Assembly: GCA_009783365.1 (NCBI GenBank)
Contig: WRHG01000144.1
Span: 1 to 5,216, forward strand
DNA length: 5,216 bases
Source of the DNA: Clostridia bacterium
GTDB lineage: Bacteria > Bacillota_A > Clostridia > Christensenellales > Aristaeellaceae
Direction: 5' to 3'
Shown here: positions 1 to 5,216 of the stretch, piece by piece
How the letters are laid out: each line of letters opens with the position of its first letter
Position numbering within the stretch: position 1 is the first letter of the stretch
Made by a program: the position numbers and the translations under genes
The notes under the pieces: generated by a model
The model's database searches: none
What the model was told of the DNA's origin: nothing
What the model saw: the letters and a program-made list of their open reading frames with translations, nothing else

Positions 1-1437
1 ATTGCAGGTGGCGCAGGGAGTCAGTCGGTCGTAGGGTTCAAAGTTCAGTTCACCGTACATGAAGCCCGTGAGGGGCAGAAAGCGGTTTTTGACGTAGGGG
101 CAGTACTGGTTGAGGTGGTAGTTCTTTCCGCCGTCGGGGTTGTAGTACACCGGCAGCGCGGGATCGGGCGGGGGCATTTCCCGGCCCTCGTCGTCCCAGA
201 TGAGCACCTTTGCGTTCCGCTTGAGGTGATCCCACAGCCAGCGCATGTTCATACCTTGGTCGTTGGGCTTGTCCTGCACGCGGACGCAACCGTGGCTGGC
301 CTTCTGGCCCAGGTAGGGACGGAAATAATCGTATCCTCTGGTGCCGTCGGCCATCTCCAGATAGGGCACCTCGTGCAGCAGCACGCCGCCATTGATGCGG
401 ATGGCCAGGTCGCACTGCATGTTGCCGTTGGCGAACAGGCCGACCCAGGAATCGGCAAGGAACTCGCCGGCGGGGGTCTCGGCGTTGGGCTGGCCGCTGG
501 TGGGCTTGCCGGTGGAGATCAGCAGTTCGCCGATCATTTGGCCGTCCTGGAACACATAGAGGCGCTGGCGCAGCTTGTCGATGAGCAGACCGATGTGCGG
601 ATCGGGCGTGACGGCCTTGAGGCGGTCGGCCCGCACGTAGCCGTGGATCAGCTTGGCGGTGAGCTTGCGCAGGGATTGGCTGGGGGCGTTGTAGCCGTCG
701 TTGGCGTAGGCCTCGATCAGGGCCCATCCGTTTTCAGCGGAGATCACGTGAACGCCCTGCGAGGCGCCGTGAAGCTGGCCGGCGAGGTTGGCGGCCTTCT
801 TGGGATCGGCGTCGGGGGAGGTCAGCGGATAGATATGATCCTTGGGCCCCGCGTCCAGCACGGTGATGGGCTGCTGCAATATCTCCCAGATCGCCGGCCA
901 ATCGCCGGGGTCCTCGGGGTCGAGGTTCTCCAGATCCATGTTCCAGAAGCAACGTTCATGGGGATCGGGGAATGCGGACATCTGGCGATCCGGCGAGGGG
1001 GTGCGCCGGGGCCGCAATTCCTTGGGCACGACGGTGGGCGCCGCCGGCGCTTCCTGCGCGTAGACGAGGACGCGCTGCGGCGGCGATTGCGAGCCGTCCG
1101 CGCAGCGCAACGCCAGGTACACCTCCCACTCGCCGGCGGCCACGGGCCGGCCCCCCAGCGTGCCGTCCCAGGATACCGAGCCGGGGCCCGCGGATACTTC
1201 GTACCCCTTCAGAAGCTGAGGCTCGCCGCTGTCACCGAGGATGCGCGCCGTCATCAGCAGCGTGCCCGGCGCGCCGGCGTCAAAGGCGATCTCCAGCGAC
1301 GATTGGCCGATGATCAGGGTGTCGTCGCTGGGAAACAGGTCGGTGAGCGGCGCCGCGCCGGCGGGCGGCGCGGTCAGCGCGAGAAAAACGGCAAACAGCA
1401 GGGCCGGCGGCACGATGGGAAAGCGGCGCTTCGGCAT
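1..1437 (-). CDS. Secreted L,D-transpeptidase (YkuD domain), C-terminus cut by window edge
   Basis: This enzyme is predicted to form 3-3 cross-links in peptidoglycan, or attach proteins to it, outside the cytoplasmic membrane. The frame is open for 479 codons from the ATG at 1437 to the window edge. Residues 1-28 form a Sec signal peptide (KRR, hydrophobic core, AGA cleavage site). Residues about 46-128 look like a FlgD-type Ig-like domain (SWDGTLGGRPVAAGEWEVYL at 89-108). A possible SH3-like stretch with ENGWALIEAY lies around 185-275. The YkuD domain starts near 282 (IGLLIDKLRQRLYVF) and has H355, then SHGCVRVQ with catalytic Cys384 and His382. The H355-to-SHGC spacing of 25 residues is longer than the classic 14-17, so there is a small insertion. 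The tail (YYNPDGGKNYH, C446, then PCATC with C475 and C478) resembles the Cys-bearing tail of clostridial relatives. A GGGAGG site 7 nt upstream fixes the start. The family is firm; the physiological role is inferred. Confidence 0.93.
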   Translation of the reverse strand, partial: MPKRRFPIVPPALLFAVFLALTAPPAGAAPLTDLFPSDDTLIIGQSSLEIAFDAGAPGTLLMTARILGDSGEPQLLKGYEVSAGPGSVSWDGTLGGRPVAAGEWEVYLALRCADGSQSPPQRVLVYAQEAPAAPTVVPKELRPRRTPSPDRQMSAFPDPHERCFWNMDLENLDPEDPGDWPAIWEILQQPITVLDAGPKDHIYPLTSPDADPKKAANLAGQLHGASQGVHVISAENGWALIEAYANDGYNAPSQSLRKLTAKLIHGYVRADRLKAVTPDPHIGLLIDKLRQRLYVFQDGQMIGELLISTGKPTSGQPNAETPAGEFLADSWVGLFANGNMQCDLAIRINGGVLLHEVPYLEMADGTRGYDYFRPYLGQKASHGCVRVQDKPNDQGMNMRWLWDHLKRNAKVLIWDDEGREMPPPDPALPVYYNPDGGKNYHLNQYCPYVKNRFLPLTGFMYGELNFEPYDRLTPCATCN

Positions 1438-1444
1438 GGCGGAA

Positions 1445-1450
1445 CCTCCC
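1445..1450 (-). promoter_or_regulatory. Ribosome binding site of the L,D-transpeptidase
   Basis: Minus-strand GGGAGG lies 7 nt before the ATG at 1437. It selects that start, which also gives an intact signal peptide. Confidence 0.85.
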
Positions 1451-1471
1451 ATATATAGTATATGCACGGGC

Positions 1472-1480
1472 ATTATACCA
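1472..1480 (-). promoter_or_regulatory. Extended -10 promoter for the L,D-transpeptidase
   Basis: The minus strand reads TGGTATAAT (1480 down to 1472), a consensus TATAAT preceded by the TGn extension. No good -35 hexamer is found 16-18 bp upstream (CTCCTT or similar), which is common for extended -10 promoters. Transcription would start near 1465, leaving a leader of about 28 nt that contains the ribosome site. This is inferred from motifs only. Confidence 0.6.
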
Positions 1481-1519
1481 CAAAATTACCATGGAAGGAG
1501 GCTTTTCACCAGGATTTCT

Positions 1520-1547
1520 TTGACTTTATCGTCGGTTATGCTATAAT
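1520..1547 (+). promoter_or_regulatory. Sigma-70/SigA-type promoter of the sugar operon
   Basis: TTGACT (1520-1525), a 16-bp spacer and a perfect TATAAT (1542-1547), which also carries the TGC extension (1539-1541). This is a near-consensus housekeeping promoter. The predicted start near 1554 gives an untranslated leader of about 70 nt before the isomerase. It is the only clear promoter seen ahead of the four rightward genes, so they are probably co-transcribed from here. Confidence 0.8.
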
Positions 1548-1554
1548 TCGGTTA
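1532..1554 (+). repeat. Direct repeat TCGGTTA bracketing the -10 box
   Basis: TCGGTTA occurs at 1532-1538 and again at 1548-1554, a 16-bp period, with the TATAAT between the copies. Placed this way, a protein binding both copies would cover the -10 element, so it could be an operator. No regulator gene is in the window and a 7-bp repeat can arise by chance. Confidence 0.3.
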
Positions 1555-1609
1555 AAGATAAAAAAGGGGCGCGCCGTCCATACGCGGTGTGGCTCTATGC
1601 TGATGCGCA

Positions 1610-1615
1610 GGGAGG
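1610..1615 (+). promoter_or_regulatory. Ribosome binding site deciding the isomerase start
   Basis: GGGAGG lies 7 nt before the GTG at 1623. That is the same motif and spacing as the divergent L,D-transpeptidase. The in-frame GTG at 1587 has no comparable site, and the ATG at 1629 would be 13 nt away, so 1623 is preferred. Confidence 0.75.
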
Positions 1616-1622
1616 GATCGCC

Positions 1623-2192
1623 GTGAAAATGGTCAAAGATAAACAGATTCTGGTCGGCGCGGATTTCGCCGGCTTCCCGCTCAAAGAGGCCGTGGTGGCG
1701 CATCTGGAGCGAAAGGGCTGGAGCGTGACCGATATCGGCGTGCGCCGTGCGGATGAGGCTGACCCGGAAATGTTCCACCGCATCGGCCTAAAGGTCGGCG
1801 CGAAGATTGCCGAGAAGGAATTTGAGCGCGCGCTGCTCTTTTGCGGCACCGGCATGGGCATTCACATCGCCGCGAGCAAGTGCCCCGGCGTGCACTGCGG
1901 GGTGGTGGAATCGGTGCCGGCGGCGCTGCGCGCCATCACCGGCAACGGGGTCAACGTGCTGTCGATGGGCGCCTTCTACGTGGCGCCACAGATGGGCTGC
2001 GACATCGCCGACGCGTTTTTGTACAACAATCTGGGCGACGGCTACGAGTGGTGGCCCAATTTCTATGAGTTTCACAAGCTGGCCATCGACGAGCTGGACG
2101 CCTTCGACTATGAGGCGTTCAAACGCGGCGGGTTTGAGGTGAAACGGCTGGGCGACTATCCGCTTTCCCTGATGGAAAAGCCCGAGGACTGA
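1623..2192 (+). CDS. RpiB/LacA/LacB-family sugar(-phosphate) isomerase, atypical
   Basis: A cytoplasmic aldose-ketose isomerase of the RpiB fold, 189 aa from a GTG start. Family marks are the N-terminal GADFAGFPLK (residues 12-21, compare GxDHAGxxLK of RpiB), the catalytic loop CGTGMGIHIAASK (74-86, with Cys74 as the usual base) and NVLSMGA (111-117). Several RpiB residues are changed. The His of GxDHAG is Phe15, the region of the ring-opening His (the REHN motif) reads ITGNGVN (105-111), and the Arg after the GxR strand is Phe118. The C-terminal RHxxR phosphate clamp is replaced by an aromatic segment EWWPNFYEFH (142-151). The protein is about 40 residues longer than a 150-aa RpiB. It is the first gene of the operon, ahead of a sugar ABC transporter, so it probably acts on the imported substrate. 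Possible relatives include D-erythrulose-4-phosphate isomerases. Family call strong, substrate unknown. Confidence 0.85.
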   Translation: MKMVKDKQILVGADFAGFPLKEAVVAHLERKGWSVTDIGVRRADEADPEMFHRIGLKVGAKIAEKEFERALLFCGTGMGIHIAASKCPGVHCGVVESVPAALRAITGNGVNVLSMGAFYVAPQMGCDIADAFLYNNLGDGYEWWPNFYEFHKLAIDELDAFDYEAFKRGGFEVKRLGDYPLSLMEKPED

Positions 2193-2194
2193 GG

Positions 2195-2223
2195 TTTTCC
2201 GCGCCGGAAGCGGGCGCTGAAAA
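2195..2223 (+). promoter_or_regulatory. Small intercistronic stem-loop after the isomerase
   Basis: TTTTC-C-GCGCC (2195-2205) can pair with GGCGC-T-GAAAA (2213-2223), leaving one C/T mismatch and a 7-nt loop. An overlapping TTCCG/CGGAA hairpin (2197-2209) is an alternative. The structure sits 3 nt after the stop codon and just before the binding-protein ribosome site. It has no U-tract, so it would more likely influence mRNA processing than terminate transcription. Modest evidence. Confidence 0.35.
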
Positions 2224-2232
2224 ATAAAAGGT

Positions 2233-2238
2233 AGGAGG
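2233..2238 (+). promoter_or_regulatory. Ribosome binding site of the binding protein
   Basis: A perfect AGGAGG lies 9 nt before the ATG at 2248 but only 3 nt before the ATG at 2242. It therefore favours the downstream start, giving a normal MKKLL signal peptide rather than MVMKKLL. Confidence 0.8.
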
Positions 2239-2247
2239 AATATGGTC

Positions 2248-3246
2248 ATGAAAAAACTGCTGTCCCTGATCGTAGCCGCGATGCTGCTGCTTTCGCTGGC
2301 GTCGGTCGCGTTCGCCGCGGAGGAGGACTGGGAGATCGTCGTCGTGCCCAAGGACGCTACCAACCCATGGTTCGTCCGCATGGACGTGGGCGTGAAGGAG
2401 TACGCCGCGGAATCCGGGTTGAACGTGTACCAGAAGGGCACGCCTGAAATCGACGCCACGTTGCAGTACCAGTTGATTCAGGATTTGATCGCTGCCGGTG
2501 TGGACGCCATCTGTGTGGTTCCGGTTGACCCCGGCTCCCTCGAGCCCGTGCTCAAGCAGGCCCGCGAGGAAGGCATCATCGTGATCGCTCATGAGGGCGC
2601 CTCGCTGGAGAATGTGGACTATGACATCGAGGCCTTCAACAACGAGATGTACGGCGCGTTCATTATGGACAACCTCGCCGCGTCGATGGGCGAGGAAGGC
2701 ATCTATACCACCATGGTGGCTCACGTGACCAACGCGTCCCACAACGAATGGGCCGACGGCGGCATTAAACATCAAAAAACCAAATATCCCAACATGACCC
2801 TTCTCGCTGCGGAGCCTCGGGTTGAGTCCGGGGATAACATGGAGCAGGCCTACGAGAGGGCCAAGGAACTGTTCAAGAAATACCCCGATCTTAAAGGCAT
2901 TATGGGAACTTCCTCCAAAGACGCCCCCGGAATCGCCCGGGCCATCAATGAATTGGGCCTGAAAGGAAAAGTGTTTACCTCCGGCACCGGCCTTCCCGAA
3001 GAAAACAAGGTCTTCCTTAAAGACGGAACCCTGGCTGCGGCAACCCTCTGGGATCCGAAAGACGCCGGTTATGCCCTTTGCGCTTTGGCGGTCAAGATCC
3101 TCCGGGGCGAGCCTGTCGGGAACGGTCTGAACCTGGGTCTTAAAGGGTATGAAAACATGCAGTTTATGCCCGGCTCGAACAAAGTATTACTCGGTTCAGG
3201 CTGGATTGTTATCGACGCGAATAATGTAGACAGTTTTGGCTTCTAG
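2248..3246 (+). CDS. Sugar ABC transporter substrate-binding protein, LsrB/RhaS-like (Peripla_BP_4)
   Basis: An exported binding protein that delivers its ligand to the ABC transporter encoded next to it. It has 332 aa from the ATG at 2248. Residues 1-23 are a Sec signal peptide ending AFA before AEED. There is no lipobox Cys, so it is predicted to be soluble rather than lipid-anchored. The mature part follows the type-I periplasmic binding fold: VVVPKDATNPWF (31-42), QLIQDLIAAGVDAICVVPVD (75-94), the NASHNEW region (162-168), LWD (267-269) and the closing VIDANNVDSFGF, which parallels the C-terminus of LsrB. From memory, AI-2 contacts in Salmonella LsrB are K35, D116, D166, Q167, P220 and A222. 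By eye, the equivalents here are K35, E116, S164, H165, T221 and S223, so AI-2 is unlikely and a sugar or polyol more likely. Codon usage changes sharply at codon 172 although the frame and fold look intact. Confidence 0.9.
   Translation: MKKLLSLIVAAMLLLSLASVAFAAEEDWEIVVVPKDATNPWFVRMDVGVKEYAAESGLNVYQKGTPEIDATLQYQLIQDLIAAGVDAICVVPVDPGSLEPVLKQAREEGIIVIAHEGASLENVDYDIEAFNNEMYGAFIMDNLAASMGEEGIYTTMVAHVTNASHNEWADGGIKHQKTKYPNMTLLAAEPRVESGDNMEQAYERAKELFKKYPDLKGIMGTSSKDAPGIARAINELGLKGKVFTSGTGLPEENKVFLKDGTLAAATLWDPKDAGYALCALAVKILRGEPVGNGLNLGLKGYENMQFMPGSNKVLLGSGWIVIDANNVDSFGF
2750..2775. other. Codon-usage breakpoint inside the binding-protein gene
   Basis: Hand count of third positions: 26 of 171 codons end in A or T before 2761, against 62 of 162 from 2761 to the stop. 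Before the break, Lys is AAG except for the two codons of the signal peptide. After it, AAA outnumbers AAG by about 12 to 4. GGA and CTT also become common only after it. The exact position is approximate, since the next tens of codons include some GC-rich stretches. Confidence 0.7.
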
Positions 3247-3250
3247 TATT

Positions 3251-3302
3251 CGGTAATTCCATTACCGCAAAGGTAGGAAACAGTACCTTTGCGGTAATAA
3301 TT
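3251..3302 (+). promoter_or_regulatory. Long intercistronic hairpin with an alternative fold
   Basis: ATTACCGCAAAGGTA (3261-3275) is followed by an 8-nt loop and its exact reverse complement (3284-3298), a perfect 15-bp stem. AATT arms (3255-3258 and 3299-3302) can extend it past a 2-nt bulge. The left arm can instead pair with CGGTAAT at 3251-3257, giving a 7-bp hairpin with a 3-nt loop (3251-3267). The two folds exclude each other. The element starts 4 nt after the binding-protein stop and ends 11 nt before the ATPase ribosome site. There is no U-tract. A likely role, known from other binding-protein operons, is protecting the upstream mRNA so that binding protein outnumbers ATPase; partial termination or attenuation is also possible. 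Confidence 0.75.
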
Positions 3303-3313
3303 GTTCTCAAACC

Positions 3314-3317
3314 GGAG
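3314..3317 (+). promoter_or_regulatory. Ribosome binding site of the ABC ATPase
   Basis: GGAG lies 6 nt before the ATG at 3324. It is shorter than the sites of the three genes to the left, in keeping with lower translation than the binding protein. Confidence 0.55.
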
Positions 3318-3323
3318 CCGCGC

Positions 3324-4817
3324 ATGTCCGCCTTCATTTTACAGGCAAAAAATATCAAAAAATCTTTCGGCGGTGTGGAAGCGTTACGGGGAGTAAACCT
3401 GGACGTCGGCTTTGGCGAGATCCACTGTTTGGCCGGGGAGAACGGCTGCGGAAAATCCACCCTTATCAAGATAATTTCCGGGGTTTATGAAGCGGATCAG
3501 GGCGAGATAGAGCTGAACGGTCAGACCTTTTCAAGGTTGAATCCTTCGGAAGCGATTGCCCTGGGTGTACAGGTTATTTATCAGGACTTTTCCCTGTTTC
3601 CCAACCTTACGGTTATGGAAAATCTCGCCCTGAACCTTGAGCTTTCGGGCAAGCGGCGTCTGGTCAATTATGCCCGGATGCGTAAAATCGCCGTTGAAGC
3701 GATGGAGAAGATCAGCTTTTCGGTGGATATGAACGAGCTTGTCGAGAACCTTTCCGTTGCCCAGAAACAGCTCATTGCCGTTTGCCGGGCCCTGTTATAC
3801 GACGCGCGGTTAATCATTATGGACGAACCTACCACCGCGCTGACCAAAAAAGAGGTTCGCGCCCTGTTCTCGGTAATAAAAAAACTTCAGGCCCAGGGAA
3901 TTTCGATTCTTTTCGTTTCCCACAAGCTGGACGAAGTGTTTGAAATATCGGAACGTTTTACCATTCTGCGTAACGGGGCGAATGTCTCTACCGGTAAAAC
4001 CGAAACATTGGACACAAAGCAATTTGCCTTCTATATGACCGGCAGGGAATTTACAAATGAATCCTACTCAATTAAGCAGATTCCGCCCGATCCGGTTCTT
4101 GGCGTAACCGGGTTGTCCCTTCAAAACGCCTATCAGGATGTTTCTTTCAATTTATTTAAAGGGGAAATTTTGGGTATAACCGGGCTTTTGGGTTCGGGCC
4201 GGGCGGAACTTGTGCAAAGCCTGTTCGGTGTTCAGTACCCGGATTCAGGGACCGTGTCGGTTAACGGCGCCGAAGTGAAAATCCGCAAGGTAAAGGACGC
4301 GATTGCCCTGGGTATCGGGTATGTTCCCTCGGACCGGTTAACCGAGGGGCTTTTCCTTTCCCAGTCCATAGGCCGCAACATGGCGGTTTCCGGATTAAAG
4401 CGGCTGTCAAACAAAGCGGGTTTTTTATATAAGGAAAAGATGCACAAGGAGATCACTTCCTGGATTTCCGAACTGGCAATCGTTACTGACGATTATGAAC
4501 GGTATGTCAAGACTCTGTCAGGCGGAAACCAGCAAAAGGTGGTACTGGCCCGCTGGCTTGCCAACGAACTCAAGGTGCTGATTCTTAACGGGCCGACAGT
4601 GGGGGTGGACATAGGTTCCAAATATGATATTCACACCCTGCTCAGGAGTCTCGCGTCGGGGGGCTTGAGCATCATTGTTATTTCCGACGATATGCCGGAA
4701 CTTTTGGCGTGCTGTAACCGTATTATTGTCATGCGGGACGGTAAAGTGGTCAAGGAACTGCAAACTGCACAAACAAACGAATCGCATCTTGGCGAGATTG
4801 CGACAGGTATCGCATAA
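3324..4817 (+). CDS. Sugar ABC transporter ATPase with two fused nucleotide-binding domains (RbsA/LsrA/MglA type)
   Basis: Cytoplasmic ATPase that powers sugar import, 497 aa, the usual length for this fused class. Domain 1 (about 4-240) has Walker A GENGCGKST (38-46), Q-loop Gln87, a degenerate signature LSVAQ (143-147), Walker B LIIMDEP with Asp167 and Glu168, and switch His200. Domain 2 (about 258-497) has a Walker A without Lys (GLLGSGRAE, 287-295), an intact signature LSGGN (398-402), a Walker B reading LILNGP in which Asp and Glu are replaced by Asn422 and Gly423, and SDD (454-456) where the switch His would be. In the head-to-tail sandwich, domain 1 Walker motifs would pair with the domain 2 signature to form one competent ATP site, and the other site is degenerate. 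The NGPTVGVD version recurs in a subgroup of this family, as I recall. The permease gene follows after 8 nt. Confidence 0.95.
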   Translation: MSAFILQAKNIKKSFGGVEALRGVNLDVGFGEIHCLAGENGCGKSTLIKIISGVYEADQGEIELNGQTFSRLNPSEAIALGVQVIYQDFSLFPNLTVMENLALNLELSGKRRLVNYARMRKIAVEAMEKISFSVDMNELVENLSVAQKQLIAVCRALLYDARLIIMDEPTTALTKKEVRALFSVIKKLQAQGISILFVSHKLDEVFEISERFTILRNGANVSTGKTETLDTKQFAFYMTGREFTNESYSIKQIPPDPVLGVTGLSLQNAYQDVSFNLFKGEILGITGLLGSGRAELVQSLFGVQYPDSGTVSVNGAEVKIRKVKDAIALGIGYVPSDRLTEGLFLSQSIGRNMAVSGLKRLSNKAGFLYKEKMHKEITSWISELAIVTDDYERYVKTLSGGNQQKVVLARWLANELKVLILNGPTVGVDIGSKYDIHTLLRSLASGGLSIIVISDDMPELLACCNRIIVMRDGKVVKELQTAQTNESHLGEIATGIA

Positions 4818-4825
4818 CCGGGGGG

Positions 4826-5216
4826 ATGATGATCAATACAAAAAAATTATTTAAAAGAACGGAACTTTATATATTTGCCGCTCTTGTGTTGCTTAGTATT
4901 TTGATTCAAATCCGCAGCGGTCAGTTTTTTACCAACAATAATATTGTGGATATGATCCGCTCCATGATTATTCCGGGAATTTTTGCAATAGGTACGTTAA
5001 TGGTTATTGTGTCCGGCGGGATTGACGTTTCTTTTACCGCCGTCGCTTCCCTGGCCATGTATTGTACCACGGTAATTCTTCTGTCCAGAAATTACAGCGG
5101 CCCTGTAATTCTGCCGTATTTGATGGGAGCGGGTTTGGGACTGGTTATGGGCCTTATCAATGGCATCCTGATTGCCGGGTTTCGTTTTCCCACCCTGGTG
5201 GTAACGCTGGGTACGT
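4826..5216 (+). CDS. Sugar ABC transporter permease (RbsC/LsrC-like, BPD_transp_2), C-terminus cut by window edge
   Basis: Inner-membrane channel subunit that works with the ATPase and binding protein. The first 130 residues are visible, roughly 40% of a typical 310-330 aa permease. There are hydrophobic helices at about 14-29, 47-63, 68-87 and 93-118. The family motif VSGGIDVSF is at 62-70 (compare LTGGIDLSVG), and GLINGILIA followed by PTLVVTLGT is at 109-130. The start is either ATG 4826 or the in-frame ATG 4829. Both sit next to a run of six G (4820-4825), and spacing does not separate them. The 8-nt gap to the ATPase stop suggests translational coupling. Its third-position GC (about 49% by hand) is the lowest in the window. 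A second permease gene may lie beyond the edge, as in many such operons. Confidence 0.93.
   Translation, partial: MMINTKKLFKRTELYIFAALVLLSILIQIRSGQFFTNNNIVDMIRSMIIPGIFAIGTLMVIVSGGIDVSFTAVASLAMYCTTVILLSRNYSGPVILPYLMGAGLGLVMGLINGILIAGFRFPTLVVTLGT

Noticed and set aside
50..727. Minus-strand open frame rich in Arg, Pro, Ala and Gln, out of phase with the transpeptidase
   Set aside because: No recognisable domain and fully overlapped by the real frame. Its composition is typical of a shifted reading of GC-rich coding DNA.
115..1458. Long open frame on the plus strand opposite the L,D-transpeptidase
   Set aside because: It is antisense to a gene with clear domains, signal peptide and ribosome site. 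Its low-complexity Ala/Gly/Val/Arg-rich translation is what a GC-rich third position produces on the opposite strand.
1493..1501. GGAAGGAGG, a strong Shine-Dalgarno-like string between the divergent genes
   Set aside because: No start codon follows at usable distance on the plus strand. It also lies upstream of the predicted plus-strand transcription start.
1568..1575. GGCGCGCC palindrome in the isomerase leader
   Set aside because: An isolated 8-bp palindrome in GC-rich DNA with no second copy or supporting context.
1570..1591. Possible 7-bp leader hairpin before the isomerase, considered as a riboswitch or attenuator
   Set aside because: It relies on two G-U pairs and an 8-nt loop, and the roughly 70-nt leader shows no known riboswitch core or terminator.
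1587..1622. Upstream GTG start adding 12 residues to the isomerase
   Set aside because: No ribosome site precedes it, and the extra residues cover the GGGAGG that serves the GTG at 1623.
1788..2775. Overlapping minus-strand frames opposite the isomerase and binding-protein genes
   Set aside because: They cross real gene boundaries, lack ribosome sites and domains, and mirror well-supported plus-strand proteins.
2248..5216. An lsr (AI-2 quorum-sensing) uptake operon
   Set aside because: No lsrK, lsrF, lsrG or lsrR-like gene is visible, and the receptor lacks most AI-2 contact residues. The neighbour is an RpiB-type isomerase instead.

Overview
The window holds a divergent gene pair plus the rest of a carbohydrate-uptake operon. 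Reading leftward from about 1.44 kb is a secreted L,D-transpeptidase, a peptidoglycan cross-linking enzyme that runs off the left edge. Reading rightward are an RpiB/LacA/LacB-type isomerase (1623-2192), a secreted sugar-binding protein of the LsrB/RhaS type (2248-3246), a double-domain sugar ABC ATPase (3324-4817) and the start of an RbsC-type permease (4826 to the right edge). The 185-bp gap between the two directions carries a good promoter on each strand. I see no RNA gene, CRISPR array, insertion sequence or phage gene.

The rightward genes make biological sense as one operon: the binding protein captures a sugar, the permease and ATPase import it, and the isomerase interconverts the aldo and keto forms of the sugar or its phosphate. 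No kinase, aldolase or regulator is visible, so the substrate cannot be named. The binding protein resembles the autoinducer-2 receptor LsrB in fold, but it lacks several of LsrB's ligand-contacting residues, so a sugar or polyol is more likely than AI-2. The isomerase keeps the RpiB catalytic loop but has lost the usual ring-opening His and the phosphate-binding His and Arg residues.

The main oddity is composition. By hand count, third-position GC is about 82% in the isomerase and 85% in the first 171 codons of the binding-protein gene. It then drops to about 62% in the rest of that same gene, about 57% at the start of the ATPase gene and about 49% in the permease gene. The change occurs inside an intact reading frame near position 2761. 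Either the gene is a recombinational mosaic, with the right-hand transporter genes acquired from a lower-GC lineage, or two genomes were joined in assembly. The sequence alone cannot decide.

Organism: bacterial. The GC-rich left part, with strong GGAGG ribosome sites and an L,D-transpeptidase with a Cys-rich tail, looks like a high-GC Clostridia-type Bacillota. The right part would fit a roughly 50% GC spirochaete (Treponema-like) or a different Bacillota. Both placements are impressions from codon use and protein style, not from a search.
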